Shown: in pieces, positions 1-11,050 of the stretch
Layout: every line of letters begins with the position of its first letter
Numbering within the stretch: position 1 is the stretch's first letter
From: Pyrinomonas methylaliphatogenes
GTDB taxonomy: Bacteria > Acidobacteriota > Blastocatellia > Pyrinomonadales > Pyrinomonadaceae
Length of the DNA: 64,000 nt
NCBI RefSeq assembly: GCF_000820845.2
Contig: NZ_CBXV010000004.1
Span: 186,001 to 250,000 of the forward strand
Direction: 5' to 3'
Translations under genes and position numbers: made by a program
Notes under the pieces: model-generated
What the model saw: only the letters and a program-made list of their open reading frames with translations
What the model was told of the DNA's origin: nothing
Database searches by the model: none

Positions 1-68
1 AAATTGTAAGCATGACAGAACGTTTGTGGCTGCATCATGAGATATGCGTGTTCGGGAAACTATGATGC

Positions 69-1373
69 ATGTCTTTATGTTATCCAGTACGGCTAATGAA
101 GTTTATTGTCCGGCATAAGTTAAGGTGGTTGACATCGCCCAGTGTAGCCCTTGCCTTCGGCGAATCCTTCTTCCGGCTCTTGGGCATGCGCTGCAAGGGG
201 CGGGAGATTGACCTCCTCTCTCAGGTCAAACGTGTTCTGATTGTGCGGCTGGATGAGATCGGCGATGTGGTGATGACCACCCCTTTCCTGCGGGAACTGC
301 GGCGCAATCTGCCAGATGCCTGGATGACGCTGGTGGTGAAGCCGGCCGTCTACAACCTGGTGGAACGCTGCCCCTATGTGGACGAGGTGCTGACTTACGA
401 TTGGTCGGTCGCTTGGACTAAAAGGGCTTCCTTGGTGAAAGTAACTCGGCACAGTCGAGCAATAAGACTGGCATTGAAACGTCTATGGTGGCGCAACTTC
501 GATTTAGCGATCTTGCCTAGGTTTGATATTGATTACTATCATGGCAATTTCTTAGCTTACTTCAGCCTAGCGAGATGGCGGGTTGGATACTCGGAAGATG
601 TTACGGAGGATAAAAGAATAGTTAACAAAGGGAGCGATAGGTTACTGACCCACCCTGTAAAAGTTAGTAATCATATACATGAAGTTGAGCGAAATCTAGA
701 CTTAATTCGTTTCCTAGGAGGAACTGTCGGCAGTAGCAGGCTTGAAACATGGCTCAGTACAGAGGATGAAAGAGTCGCGGAAAATGTTTTAACTAGTAAT
801 GGTGTAAACCCGGTGAAGGATACAGTGATTGCATTTTGTCTGGGGGCGGGTCAGGCTAAGAGAATATGGCCGGTTGATCGTTTTATTAAAGTAGCTCGAT
901 GGGTCAAGGAAAAGTATTCAGCAATGATAATTGTTATAGGAGGGAAAGATGAGTCAGGATTAGGACATAGATTGCGGCAGGAAATTGGTGAAAATGTGGT
1001 AAACATGGCTGGGCGTACCACTTTGAGAGAAACGACGGCTTTGCTTAAGCGATGTGTCCTCTATGTAGGTAATGATACTGGACCGATGCATATAGCTGCT
1101 GCTGTAGGAACTCCTGTCGTGGGTATATTCTGTCATCCTTTAGATGGGGACCCTTTACACTCTAACTCTCCTGCGCGTTTTGGTCCTTGGAAAGTCTTTA
1201 GCTGCATAGTTCAACCTCACGTGCCAATGTCTCCTTGTTCAGATGCTTGTATGGACTACAAACCGCATTGTATCCTAAACGTTTCCGTAGAACAGGTGTG
1301 CGAAGCGATTTCGATTCAATTGGATACCGTGCTTAAAAAGCGACGAGAAAGGATTCAGGAAAATAGTTTATGA
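69..1373 (+). CDS. Glycosyltransferase family 9 (heptosyltransferase-like)
   Basis: A 434-residue protein of the ADP-heptose:LPS heptosyltransferase family (GT9, GT-B fold), which transfers a sugar from a nucleotide donor onto a cell-envelope glycan. The N-terminal domain carries the [22 protein letters not shown] signature. The C-terminal nucleotide-binding domain has the motif [22 protein letters not shown]. The first ~18 residues may be extra, since a second Met (MKFIVRHK) follows and neither start has a clear ribosome site. The stop overlaps the gmd start (ATGA), so the two are probably translationally coupled. Base composition changes inside the gene: bases 241-360 are about 62% GC by hand count and 601-720 about 38%. 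The family is clear; the acceptor and donor sugars are not. Confidence 0.85.
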   Translation: MSLCYPVRLMKFIVRHKLRWLTSPSVALAFGESFFRLLGMRCKGREIDLLSQVKRVLIVRLDEIGDVVMTTPFLRELRRNLPDAWMTLVVKPAVYNLVERCPYVDEVLTYDWSVAWTKRASLVKVTRHSRAIRLALKRLWWRNFDLAILPRFDIDYYHGNFLAYFSLARWRVGYSEDVTEDKRIVNKGSDRLLTHPVKVSNHIHEVERNLDLIRFLGGTVGSSRLETWLSTEDERVAENVLTSNGVNPVKDTVIAFCLGAGQAKRIWPVDRFIKVARWVKEKYSAMIIVIGGKDESGLGHRLRQEIGENVVNMAGRTTLRETTALLKRCVLYVGNDTGPMHIAAAVGTPVVGIFCHPLDGDPLHSNSPARFGPWKVFSCIVQPHVPMSPCSDACMDYKPHCILNVSVEQVCEAISIQLDTVLKKRRERIQENSL

Positions 1374-2368
1374 AAAAAGCTCTTATTACAGGTATCACCG
1401 GCCAAGACGGTTCGTACTTAGCAGAATTGTTGCTGTCCAAAGGGTATGAGGTTCACGGCATCATTCGCCGTGCTTCCACTTTCAATACTGGGCGTATCGA
1501 TCACTTGTATCAAGACCCCCACGTCAACGGCGTGCGCCTTTTCCTGCACTATGGTGATATTGCTGATTCTACGAACTTGATCAAACTCTTGTACCGCATT
1601 CAGCCAGACGAGATCTATCATCTAGCTGCGCAAAGCCACGTGCGCGTGAGCTTTGATATCCCTGAATACACGGGCGACGTTACTGGCTTGGGTACCGTGC
1701 GCATTCTGGAAGCTATACGTGAGACGGGGCTTAAGGCAAAATTCTATCAAGCCAGTAGTTCCGAGATGTACGGCAAAGTTCAGGAGATCCCACAGCGCGA
1801 AACCACGCCTTTCTACCCGCGCAGCCCGTATGCTGCCGCGAAGGTTTACGCTTATTGGATGACGGTCAATTATCGCGAAAGCTATGGGATGTTCGCTTGC
1901 AATGGGATCCTTTTTAACCACGAAAGCCCGCGTCGCGGAGAGACATTCGTCACCCGGAAAATCACACGCGCAGTGGCACATATCAAAGCTGGATTGCAGA
2001 AGAAGCTATATTTAGGCAACCTCGACGCGAAGCGGGACTGGGGATACGCCAAAGAATATGTCGAAGCCATCTGGTTAATGATGCAACAGCCGGAGCCGGA
2101 TGATTATGTCATCGCGACGGGCGAAACTCACTCGGTCAGGGAGTTTCTAGAAGAGGCTTTCTCTTACGCTGGATTGGACTGGCGCGAGTATGTCGAGATA
2201 GACCCAAAATATTTCCGTCCGTCTGAGGTTGATCTTCTCGTCGGCGATGCTAGCAAAGCGAGAGAAAAATTGGGATGGCAGCCTCGGACGACGTTCAAAG
2301 AGTTGGTTCGTTTGATGGTCGATGCCGATATGGAGTTGTTGAGAGGGGCACAGCTCAGGGAGTTCTGA
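1370..2368 (+). CDS. gmd: GDP-mannose 4,6-dehydratase
   Basis: Converts GDP-D-mannose to GDP-4-keto-6-deoxy-D-mannose, the first committed step to GDP-L-fucose and related 6-deoxyhexoses, in the cytoplasm. It is an extended short-chain dehydrogenase of 332 residues. The NADP-binding glycine motif [14 protein letters not shown] lies near residues 8-21, and the catalytic YxxxK is Y154/K158 in [11 protein letters not shown], preceded by the SSSEMYG segment. [18 protein letters not shown] is the typical substrate-loop signature. It overlaps the preceding glycosyltransferase by 4 nt and is followed 24 nt later by the GDP-fucose synthase, so the pair forms a complete GDP-mannose to GDP-L-fucose branch. 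Confidence 0.97.
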   Translation: MKKALITGITGQDGSYLAELLLSKGYEVHGIIRRASTFNTGRIDHLYQDPHVNGVRLFLHYGDIADSTNLIKLLYRIQPDEIYHLAAQSHVRVSFDIPEYTGDVTGLGTVRILEAIRETGLKAKFYQASSSEMYGKVQEIPQRETTPFYPRSPYAAAKVYAYWMTVNYRESYGMFACNGILFNHESPRRGETFVTRKITRAVAHIKAGLQKKLYLGNLDAKRDWGYAKEYVEAIWLMMQQPEPDDYVIATGETHSVREFLEEAFSYAGLDWREYVEIDPKYFRPSEVDLLVGDASKAREKLGWQPRTTFKELVRLMVDADMELLRGAQLREF

Positions 2369-2389
2369 ATTTCGGGAGTGCGCAGATAA

Positions 2390-3358
<969 letters not shown>

Positions 3359-3390
3359 TATTAGTTACGATAAGGTTACGGTGAGAAGTT

Positions 3391-4431
3391 ATGTTGCGTT
3401 CGCTTCTAGGTGAACTGCCGCCTCCGCCAGATGGTAAAACCGGCTGGCCCTGGACGGAAGAGGGGCGAATCCCCTCAAATGAGGATGTTAGGTGGCCTAA
3501 GATCAGCATTGTCACGCCTTCTTATAATCAGGCTCCGTTTCTCGAGGAGACTATCCGCTCCGTCTTGCTGCAAGGATACCCAAATCTCGAATACATAATT
3601 ATAGATGGAGGCAGCACCGACGGTAGTGTGGAGATAATCCGCAAGTACGAGAAGTGGTTGGCTTATTGGGTGAGCGAACCCGATCAAGGACAGTCCAACG
3701 CTATTAACAAGGGTTGGCGACGAGCGACGGGAGAGATCTGTGCTTGGCTAAACTCTGACGATGTCTATTTGCCCGGAGCATTAAAGAATGTGGCCCGGAG
3801 TTTCATTGAGTATCCCGAGAAGGAATTGTTATACGGTGATCTGTTGTACATAGACCAAAAAAGCACTATTAGTGGTTATCTTCGTGCACCAGATTTTAGT
3901 CTAGAGAGACTAGTGTATGAAAACTATATCCCGCAGCCTACCACTTTCTTGAAACGTGCGGCTCTGGAGCGAGTAGGGTACTTGAATGAGGACTTACATT
4001 TTTGCATGGACTATGATCTATGGTTGCGTATTGCGGCAAATCGGAGGTCTTTCTATTTACCTAGAACGCTGGCCGCTTTTCGCTTTCATCCTCAAAGCAA
4101 AACCACCACCCAGTTTGTACGTATGACCGTGGAAATGGCTGATGTGGCAGAGCGTTTCATGCGGGAAATCGGATCCGAGTGGCAGTTGGATTGGGAAACA
4201 GTTCTCCCCGACCTTTCAGCTCATCCTTTTTGGAAGGCAGGTTGCGCGCTATGGTTCAGTGGAGAAGTTGAACAGGCGGAGCGTTACTTGACTGTTGCAT
4301 TAAGGTTACCTTTGACTTCCTCCAATACTGAGGTGGCAGCACTCAGTTTGGCACAGATATACATTAAGTGTTGTTGTGGTATGGGGGCGGTAGATAAAGT
4401 AAGCAGCTTGTTGAAACTTTCCCACCTTTAA
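3391..4431 (+). CDS. Family 2 glycosyltransferase
   Basis: An inverting GT-A glycosyltransferase of 346 residues. The N-terminal domain reads PKISIVTPSYNQAPFLEETIRSVLLQGYPNLEYIIIDGGSTDGS. The metal-binding DxD-type motif appears as AWLNSDDVYLPGAL, and the acceptor region contains FCMDYDLWLRIA. The last ~100 residues are helical and hydrophilic, beyond the catalytic domain. A GGTGAG ribosome site precedes the ATG. Its place after the GDP-fucose genes suggests a role in assembling the same surface glycan. The donor cannot be read from sequence. Confidence 0.9.
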   Translation: MLRSLLGELPPPPDGKTGWPWTEEGRIPSNEDVRWPKISIVTPSYNQAPFLEETIRSVLLQGYPNLEYIIIDGGSTDGSVEIIRKYEKWLAYWVSEPDQGQSNAINKGWRRATGEICAWLNSDDVYLPGALKNVARSFIEYPEKELLYGDLLYIDQKSTISGYLRAPDFSLERLVYENYIPQPTTFLKRAALERVGYLNEDLHFCMDYDLWLRIAANRRSFYLPRTLAAFRFHPQSKTTTQFVRMTVEMADVAERFMREIGSEWQLDWETVLPDLSAHPFWKAGCALWFSGEVEQAERYLTVALRLPLTSSNTEVAALSLAQIYIKCCCGMGAVDKVSSLLKLSHL

Positions 4432-4777
4432 AGTCCCTAGAGAGACTTGCAATAAGTTGGATATACTTTCTCCTGGCACAGGAGCTAGGCCATGTGGCTA
4501 GGCGACAGGTTCTGCGAGCGTTTCTACAGGCTCCGTCGAAAAATCTTCTTAAGGCTGTCATGTACTCTATTATGAGGGACGTTTGGGGGGGCAACCATCA
4601 CAATGTCATGCGGCGATTTAGAAAAGCTTCAGCAAAAACTCCTGTTGGCTTCCCATTGTCGGATGTATGTAGGGATGGGGCATTAATATAATTTACTATT
4701 GCTGGCGCTGCGAAAGTAACTCCAGTCGGTTTAAGTACCCTCGGAGGCATTGTAGTGCATGTGATCACAATAACAAT
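4432..4777. other. Non-coding gap between glycosyltransferase genes
   Basis: This stretch separates the family 2 and family 4 glycosyltransferase genes. It contains only short ORFs on both strands with no recognisable protein content, and it is AT-rich near its right end. I see no hairpin terminator, IS end or RNA gene. It may be remnant sequence from recombination within the polysaccharide cluster, but nothing in it proves that. Confidence 0.5.
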
Positions 4778-5884
4778 ATGAATATAGTATTTTTCTCTCC
4801 ATATTTTGGTAGAACTGGGTCGGAAGTTGCCCTGTATAATATCATCAATCACCTGACTGATTGGCCTGGCGAGCTAGTGGTGGTTTCTGGAGAAGAGGGA
4901 GATCTCTTAAATGAACTGCCGCAGGGAATAAAGCGGCATGTTCGTACTCCTCGGAGGAGCTATCTTAAGCTTTACAACAAAATATTTAAACATCTAACGG
5001 GGTTAGATAGATTCCTGATGTCAGTCGCAAGGAAGTATAGGAACTATATCTGGTATATCAATACAATTGTCCAGCCTGATGTATTACGGCACGCCCAATT
5101 GCTTCGAATACCCTGTATTCTGCATTGTCATGAATTAGAAAAAGTGTTTTTCAGTTTGTCTGAGGAGGATATGTGCAGGTTGATTGGATATCCGCGGTTG
5201 ATAATAGCTTGTTCTAGAGCGGTAGAGGAAAGGTTGCGAACACTGGGACGCTCATCCAATCTCGAGGTTCTATATGAATCTATTGATGTTGGCAAGATCA
5301 GATATTCGGTGGAGAGATCAAACTCGCTCAAGAAGGAATTAGGCATAGATGATGATACTTTCGTTTGGGCTATGGCTGGAACCATAGATCCGAATAAAAA
5401 CGCCGTCTTATTTGTCGATTTAGCTCACGAGGTTGCTAGTAAAGGTTGGAAAGTACACTTTCTGTGGATAGGGGATAGTAGAACCGGATACAAAATGTTT
5501 GTAAAAAATAGGGCTGAGAAGTTGGGAGTTAAAATAAGTTGGGTTGGCTCTCGTAGTCATGATTACTATGATTATTTGAATGTAGCAGATGGGTTTGTTC
5601 TAACATCTAATGCAGATTCATTCCCTCTGGTGATGCTAGAAGCAGCGGCTTTGTCTAAGCCAATAGTTGCTTTCAATTCCGGAGGAGTAAGAGAATTTGT
5701 TAAACCAGGCATGGGACTGATAGTTGATTCTTGGAATGTTAATGATTTAGTAGATGCCATGCTCGAAGTGATGACAGGGAAGGTAAAGATTGACAAGGTA
5801 GTATTGCGGAAACAAGCAGAGAGGTTTGACGTGTCTGTCCAAGTTGAACTTTGGAGAAGAACTGTAACGCGGTATTTTTCTTGA
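4778..5884 (+). CDS. Family 4 glycosyltransferase
   Basis: A 368-residue GT-B retaining glycosyltransferase. The start MNIVFFSPYFGRTGSEVALYNIINHL is the usual N-terminal beta-strand and glycine loop. The C-terminal donor site has SFPLVMLEAAALSKPIVAFNSGGVREFV, the GT4 ExxxxxxxE-type segment. The 5' region lacks a clear Shine-Dalgarno sequence. Codon use is AT-rich like its neighbours and unlike the genes after 18 kb, which fits transfer of the cluster as a block. Substrate unknown. Confidence 0.88.
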   Translation: MNIVFFSPYFGRTGSEVALYNIINHLTDWPGELVVVSGEEGDLLNELPQGIKRHVRTPRRSYLKLYNKIFKHLTGLDRFLMSVARKYRNYIWYINTIVQPDVLRHAQLLRIPCILHCHELEKVFFSLSEEDMCRLIGYPRLIIACSRAVEERLRTLGRSSNLEVLYESIDVGKIRYSVERSNSLKKELGIDDDTFVWAMAGTIDPNKNAVLFVDLAHEVASKGWKVHFLWIGDSRTGYKMFVKNRAEKLGVKISWVGSRSHDYYDYLNVADGFVLTSNADSFPLVMLEAAALSKPIVAFNSGGVREFVKPGMGLIVDSWNVNDLVDAMLEVMTGKVKIDKVVLRKQAERFDVSVQVELWRRTVTRYFS

Positions 5885-5929
5885 CGATAGACAAGATAAT
5901 GGTGAACCTTGTGAAAGGTGGCATCGCTT

Positions 5930-6895
5930 ATGACGCCGCTCGTTTCTGTTATAATACCAACCTACAATGGTGAGGTGTGGGTGCAGAGGGCTATATCTAG
6001 TGTACTGAGTCAGTCTTATCAGAAAATAGAGTTAATCATTGTAGATGATTATTCTTCTGATGGAACTTTAGAGGTCATAGCTCAAGCGCAAAGATATGAT
6101 GATAGGATTAAGATATTTAAACATACTAAGAACTTAGGAGTAGGAGCGGCGCGAAATACTGGGTTGCATTTCGCGCAAGGGGATTATATAGCCTTCTTAG
6201 ATCAAGACGATTTTTGGCTTCCCGGTAAACTGATTACCCAAGTTAAGGCGCTTCTTGAATCGCCGGCTGACGTTGCCCTCTGTTATACAAATTATTACAT
6301 CCAACATGCAGGCGGTGATTGCGTTCCTTTCAACGCTATTTTGCCGGATTCGGGCGGCGAGCTCATCGGAGAATTGATGCTATTCTGCCGTATTAGTTTC
6401 TCTACCACTTTATTTCGAAGGAAAGATTTGCTTGAAATAGGTGGTTTCGAAACGTGTCTTAGTGGTTGTGATGACTGGGACCTGCTGATCAAACTGGCTG
6501 GCAAAGGGAAAAAAATGCTCCATCTGCCGGACTTTTCTGCCGTCATGACCTTGCATGAACACAACCAAAGATTCCAAAAGTCGGAAAATATCATCGCTAA
6601 AAGCTGTCAAGTTCTCGATCGCCATCTCAACGACCCGCAAGTATTATCACAGTTGTCCTCTTGGTACAGAGCTAAGATCCTTCTAAGTAGAGGTTATTGT
6701 TATTCAGCTCTGAATGAAATGCGGAAAGCGCGGGAGGATTGGCTGCATGCTCTCAGCTTGAATCCTAGCTTATTAAGCTTTCGTCTTTTAGCGTGGTTGT
6801 TGTTAACATCATTGCCCGGTTCTTTTCCTAAAATCATAATTAAGAGCATTCGCGATCTTAGAAAGAGCAGTTTGTTTGGATCTAATGACTGGTGA
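5930..6895 (+). CDS. Family 2 glycosyltransferase
   Basis: An inverting glycosyltransferase beginning MTPLVSVIIPTYNGEVWVQRAISSVLSQSYQ. The nucleotide-binding segment is IIVDDYSSDGTLEVI, and the DxD-type motif is in YIAFLDQDDFWLPGKL. The acceptor-side motif is GCDDWDLLIKLA. An in-frame GTG lies 12 nt upstream at 5918, but the ATG at 5930 is preferred because AAAGGTGG sits about 8 nt before it. The C-terminus, from about residue 235, is helical with a hydrophobic stretch (LLSFRLLAWLLLTSLPG), suggesting membrane association. Confidence 0.88.
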   Translation: MTPLVSVIIPTYNGEVWVQRAISSVLSQSYQKIELIIVDDYSSDGTLEVIAQAQRYDDRIKIFKHTKNLGVGAARNTGLHFAQGDYIAFLDQDDFWLPGKLITQVKALLESPADVALCYTNYYIQHAGGDCVPFNAILPDSGGELIGELMLFCRISFSTTLFRRKDLLEIGGFETCLSGCDDWDLLIKLAGKGKKMLHLPDFSAVMTLHEHNQRFQKSENIIAKSCQVLDRHLNDPQVLSQLSSWYRAKILLSRGYCYSALNEMRKAREDWLHALSLNPSLLSFRLLAWLLLTSLPGSFPKIIIKSIRDLRKSSLFGSNDW

Positions 6896-6901
6896 ATCGA
6901 G

Positions 6902-7954
6902 ATGAGAGTAGGAATAAGCATCATTATAGTGAATTGGAATACCAAAGACTACCTTAGGAGATGTCTAGCCTCTATTTACAGGAATCTGCCTTCTTGCAAA
7001 TGTGAAATTATCGTCGTGGACAACGCTTCTTCTGATGGAAGCGTTGAAATGGTCCGCAGTCTATTTCCCGAGGTCAAGCTAATAGTTAGTGAAACAAACC
7101 TCGGTTTTGCGCGCGGTAACAATATTGGCTTTCAAAATGCGCGCGGTGAATTTGTCTTCGTGTTGAATCCAGATACAATCGTGCTACCGGGATGTTTGGA
7201 GAGTCTATTCCAATTTATGAGAGCCAATCCCGAAGCTGGAGTGATAGGGCCTTGGATACGTGAACGAGAAAATATATCTACTGACAGCTTTCAAAATGGA
7301 GAGGCAGCATTCTTGGATGAGAAGTTAAATGTTACGAGGGAAGTCTCGATGCCAGAAAGATGGAACAATCGTTTTGGGAGAGTGCGGATACCTAACAGTA
7401 TCGGCTCCAAATTCATCAAACCTCATACTAATCCAACAGTCCCTCTCGAAGTTGATTGGGTTCTTAATGCAGCATCTTTTTTCCGTCGACGGGACGTTGA
7501 TCGTGACTTTCTAATGGACGAGACTTTCTTCATCGGAACTGAAGAGATAGAGTTCTGCTGCGGCTTGATGAAGCGCAAAGGACTAAAATGTTTTATATTA
7601 CCCTATGCTCAGATCATCCATTGGGTTGGTAAGAGTTATTCTGGACGGATCAATTGGGCGGCTCGGTTGCACCAATTGGCTCAAGCTGCGATTTATTTCC
7701 GTCGAGAACAACTTTATGGCTCTTTTTGGGCTCGTTGCGATAGTCTTGTCGCGCTATGGGATCATTCAGTCTTATCGTTAGCATTGAAGTTAAAGAATCT
7801 ATACAATTATGATGAAGAAAGAGAAAATATGCAACGCATCTATCGATCTTTGTTGCGCACAGATATTAGTCTGATTTTGGGAGGAAGGGATAAGGCTTTG
7901 CAGATAGGTAGCGAGTTTCGCGAATGGGCAAGTAGGAACAATAAGAAGAATTGA
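6902..7954 (+). CDS. Family 2 glycosyltransferase, rhamnosyltransferase (WbbL)-like
   Basis: A 350-residue GT2 enzyme of the WbbL/rhamnosyltransferase type. It begins VGISIIIVNWNTKDYLRRCLASI and has the signatures IIVVDNASSDGSVEMV, ETNLGFARGNNIGFQNARGE and FVLNPDTIVLPG. The last contains the metal-binding NPD form of the DxD motif. The segment EEIEFCCGLMKRKG is the acceptor-side ED motif. It starts 6 nt after the previous gene, so the two are co-transcribed. The rmlA/rmlC-like pair at 21.4-22.7 kb could supply a dTDP-sugar donor, but that link is inference. Confidence 0.88.
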   Translation: MRVGISIIIVNWNTKDYLRRCLASIYRNLPSCKCEIIVVDNASSDGSVEMVRSLFPEVKLIVSETNLGFARGNNIGFQNARGEFVFVLNPDTIVLPGCLESLFQFMRANPEAGVIGPWIRERENISTDSFQNGEAAFLDEKLNVTREVSMPERWNNRFGRVRIPNSIGSKFIKPHTNPTVPLEVDWVLNAASFFRRRDVDRDFLMDETFFIGTEEIEFCCGLMKRKGLKCFILPYAQIIHWVGKSYSGRINWAARLHQLAQAAIYFRREQLYGSFWARCDSLVALWDHSVLSLALKLKNLYNYDEERENMQRIYRSLLRTDISLILGGRDKALQIGSEFREWASRNNKKN

Positions 7955-8140
7955 AGAGAGTTTTTTAGAAGTCGTCTCAAAAATAGTAAAAGCAGAGGAC
8001 AGAAAGGTATTTATAGGACAGTTTCTAGTCATAAACGGCAACTCGCTTCTGTCTGGGACCGAGCCTTGGGCGATTTGTGAGGGGCGGTTAAGCCTTCCTA
8101 ACACACATTTCAATTGGGATGTAGGGCAGAGAGGCATGTT

Positions 8141-9271
8141 ATGATGGTTTGTCACCTGTGTACGACCACATTTGATACAAGCTATTTCAAAAATCTGTGG
8201 TTTGGCCTATCTGCGAGAGGGATAAGGTCACTATACGTCAGCCTCTCAGAATATTCGCTCCCACATTGGGCCCAAGAGATTGGAGGAATCGACTATGCTT
8301 ATCTCGACGCTGCTTCTCGTAAGAAATATCCGAGGGCGATACTAAAACTCGCATGGTTGCTTCGTAAACGAAGGGTGAAAGTTCTGCAAACGCACCTTTA
8401 TGATGCGGGGATCGTTGGTATTTTAGCGGCTAGGATGGCCAACGTGCCGGTCGTAATCGTCACAAGGCATCATCTGGATGAGCCGCAACTTCTTGGGGGG
8501 AAACTGCATGTGGCATTGGATCGCTGGATGGCAACACAAGCGGATTGTGTAATCGTTCCTTCTATTGCCGTGAGGCAGCACATGATTAAAAGCGAGAGGG
8601 TCCAAGAGAAAAAAATTGAAGTAGTCCACTACGGGTTTGATTTTAGCTCTTTCAGAAACGGACCTGAAGACAGATGGCGTGTTAGAGAAGAATTGGGGTT
8701 ACAAGACGATTTCGTCGTTGGTTGTGTTGGTAGATTGTTTAAAAACAAAGGGCAAATTTACCTAATAGCCCCACTGAAGCATCTCGTTCAAAGAATCCCT
8801 AACATTAAGCTTCTTTTGCTCGGTGATGGGGATAAAAGTGCCATTGAGGCTGCTGCGCATAACCTCGGAGTTCAAGATCGGGTGATCTTTGCCGGATATC
8901 GTCGCGATATCTTTTCGTGTATGGCAGCTATGGATTTATTGGTACATCCTTCCCTTAGCGAATCGTTCGGACAAGTCCTAGTGGAAGCGATGGCAGTCGG
9001 AACGCCAGTTATTGCTACGAGGGTAGGTGGAATTTTGGAGATAGTCAAACATGGAGAAACGGGTTGGTTAATCCCTCCTGCTGATGAGCAAGCTGTTCTT
9101 CAAGCCATTCTATATTTATATGATAACCCAGCGGTACGAAAGCAGATGGCTGAAAATGCTCAAAAGAATGTGCGCGCCCTTTTTCCTGTCGAGAAGATGG
9201 TAGATAAATATGTAAATTGTTATAAAAAGTGTTTGAGTAAAGTTTCTAAAGTTTCAAGGAGATATTGCTGA
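8141..9271 (+). CDS. Family 4 glycosyltransferase
   Basis: A GT-B glycosyltransferase of about 376 residues. The donor-site signature is LVHPSLSESFGQVLVEAMAVGTPVIATRVGGILEIV, which carries the two conserved Glu of GT4. The mid-region VGCVGRLFKNKGQIYLIAPLKHL begins the second Rossmann domain. The reading frame is open from a TTG at 8114, but the ATG at 8141 has a purine-rich AGAGAGG upstream and gives a more typical N-terminus (MMVCHLCTTTFD). It ends in the sequence TGATG, sharing one base with the methyltransferase start. Confidence 0.9.
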   Translation: MMVCHLCTTTFDTSYFKNLWFGLSARGIRSLYVSLSEYSLPHWAQEIGGIDYAYLDAASRKKYPRAILKLAWLLRKRRVKVLQTHLYDAGIVGILAARMANVPVVIVTRHHLDEPQLLGGKLHVALDRWMATQADCVIVPSIAVRQHMIKSERVQEKKIEVVHYGFDFSSFRNGPEDRWRVREELGLQDDFVVGCVGRLFKNKGQIYLIAPLKHLVQRIPNIKLLLLGDGDKSAIEAAAHNLGVQDRVIFAGYRRDIFSCMAAMDLLVHPSLSESFGQVLVEAMAVGTPVIATRVGGILEIVKHGETGWLIPPADEQAVLQAILYLYDNPAVRKQMAENAQKNVRALFPVEKMVDKYVNCYKKCLSKVSKVSRRYC

Positions 9272-10050
9272 TGTCTCAGCCGCGCTTGGATGTAAATGAT
9301 CAAGTCAAAGGATCGGCTTGGTGGGGAATCCATGCTGCTAGGTACTTCTTTGCAGTACCGCATGTGCGAGGGAAAAGAGTTTTAGATGTGGCTTGTGGAT
9401 CTGGCTATGGGCTTGCTGTGTTAAGACGATCTGCGAGAGAAGTGGTCGGTGTCGAAGTCGAATTGGATGTTGCAAGACGTGCCAGAGTTGAAGTTTCTAA
9501 AGATACGTTCGTTTCTATCATTGTCGCTGACGGATGTAAAATGCCCTTTGTTAATGGGTGTTTTGATGTTATCACTTCTTTTGAGACAATAGAGCACATA
9601 CATCACAGAGCTAGGTTCCTTGAAGAAATAAGACGTGTGTTGAAAACTGACGGTATGTTTATCATTTCGACACCGAACGCGCACTATACTCAACCAGTCA
9701 ATGGGAAGCCGCGCAATCCATATCACGTTTACGAATACACTCCTGAGGAGCTAGCTCTAGAACTGCGTAACTACTTTAAATATGTTGATTTGTTCGGACA
9801 GATCTTGAGTCCGCGTTTTAAAGTTTCTCCATTTTGGGATGATCAGCGAAGGTTACCGCACACGATTGAAGTGCAATCGATGATTCTATTATGGCGAGTT
9901 TTAAACAAACTTCCTGTGATCTTAAGGGACAAGCTCAGCCAAATCTTTTGGGGGCATCCGCTTATTCCTACAGAGAGAGATTATGAATTTTCCCCCTCTG
10001 CAGTGGAGACAGCTCCGGTAACCGTGGCTATATGCCGTCAACGCTCGTAA
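9271..10050 (+). CDS. Class I SAM-dependent methyltransferase
   Basis: A small-molecule or glycan methyltransferase of 259 residues. Motif I is VLDVACGSGYGLAVLRRSA (SAM-binding glycine loop). Motif II-like acidic EVELDVARRARVEVS follows, and the post-I region FDVITSFETIEHIHHRARFLEEIRRVLKTDGMFIISTPN is typical of Methyltransf_11 enzymes. The ATG at 9271 overlaps the upstream stop by one base and has AAGGAGAT 7 nt before it. Within this cluster the likely substrate is a nucleotide sugar or glycan hydroxyl, which is inference from context. Confidence 0.88.
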   Translation: MSQPRLDVNDQVKGSAWWGIHAARYFFAVPHVRGKRVLDVACGSGYGLAVLRRSAREVVGVEVELDVARRARVEVSKDTFVSIIVADGCKMPFVNGCFDVITSFETIEHIHHRARFLEEIRRVLKTDGMFIISTPNAHYTQPVNGKPRNPYHVYEYTPEELALELRNYFKYVDLFGQILSPRFKVSPFWDDQRRLPHTIEVQSMILLWRVLNKLPVILRDKLSQIFWGHPLIPTERDYEFSPSAVETAPVTVAICRQRS

Positions 10051-10063
10051 AAGTGACATTCGT

Positions 10064-10984
10064 ATGACCGTGCCTTTGATTAGTGTAATCATCCCAAATT
10101 ACAACTATGGAGATTATATCGCGGACGCGATTGAGAGCGTTCTATCGCAAACGTACCCCGAAGTGGAAATAATAGTCGTGGATGATGGGTCCACTGATGA
10201 CTCGGAGTCCAAAGTTATTAAGTATGGAAGTAGAGTGCGTTTGGTGCAGCAGCAGAATAAAGGGGTATCGGCAGCGCGAAATCGAGGTATCGCAGAAAGC
10301 AATGGACGGTTTATAGCCTTCTTGGATGCAGATGATAAGTGGCATCCAGAGAAGCTTTCGCGACAGTTTGAACAGATGAACAATCCAAAAGTCGGAATGG
10401 TTTACTGCGGATTACAATACATGGATGCTAAGGGGAGGTTCTTGAGTGTAAACCTATCGGGGAGTGAAGGTTATGTGTTGAAAGAATTGGCTCTGCTTGA
10501 AGGGCCTGGTGTCCCAGCTTCTGGGAGTTCTGCTTTAGTGCGTAGGGAATGTTTTGAAAGAGTTGGTTTATTCGATGAATCGTTGTCAACCTCAGCCGAT
10601 TGGGATATGTGGCGCAGAATTGCCTGTCACTATGAGATAAGGATCGTCAGAGAGCCTTTGGTCTTTTATCGCGTACATGCTTCGGGGATGCATCACAATG
10701 TAGATCTGCTAGAACGAGATATGCTGCAAGCCGTTTCTAAAATGTTCTCGGATCCAGATGCTCAAGAGGTCCATCATTTGCGTAGGCGTTGTTACGGGAA
10801 TCTATATCTGATGCTATCAGGATCATGCCTACATGCGAGGCAGTGGAAAAAGAGCATTAAGTACGCTGCAATGAGCATGCTCGCTTGGCCCCCGGCGGTC
10901 AGTTATATCGTTAAATTCCCAATGCGCCATGTGAAGAGGTTTCGTGAGAGCTCTCGGCAGAATTCGGATAAACGCAAATCCTAG
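10064..10984 (+). CDS. Family 2 glycosyltransferase
   Basis: A 306-residue inverting glycosyltransferase: LISVIIPNYNYGDYIADAIESVLSQTYPEVEIIVVDDGSTDDS at the N-terminus, then NKGVSAARNRGIAESNGRFIAFLDADDKWHPEKL carrying the DAD metal motif, and the acceptor-side segment TSADWDMWRRIA. The gene begins 14 nt after the methyltransferase and is in the same transcription unit. The donor and acceptor are unknown. Confidence 0.9.
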   Translation: MTVPLISVIIPNYNYGDYIADAIESVLSQTYPEVEIIVVDDGSTDDSESKVIKYGSRVRLVQQQNKGVSAARNRGIAESNGRFIAFLDADDKWHPEKLSRQFEQMNNPKVGMVYCGLQYMDAKGRFLSVNLSGSEGYVLKELALLEGPGVPASGSSALVRRECFERVGLFDESLSTSADWDMWRRIACHYEIRIVREPLVFYRVHASGMHHNVDLLERDMLQAVSKMFSDPDAQEVHHLRRRCYGNLYLMLSGSCLHARQWKKSIKYAAMSMLAWPPAVSYIVKFPMRHVKRFRESSRQNSDKRKS

Positions 10985-11050
10985 TCTCCAATTTGTGAGC
11001 AAAATTATCTTCTTAGTCGCATCTGAATCCAGTGCCAATAAAAATTTAAT

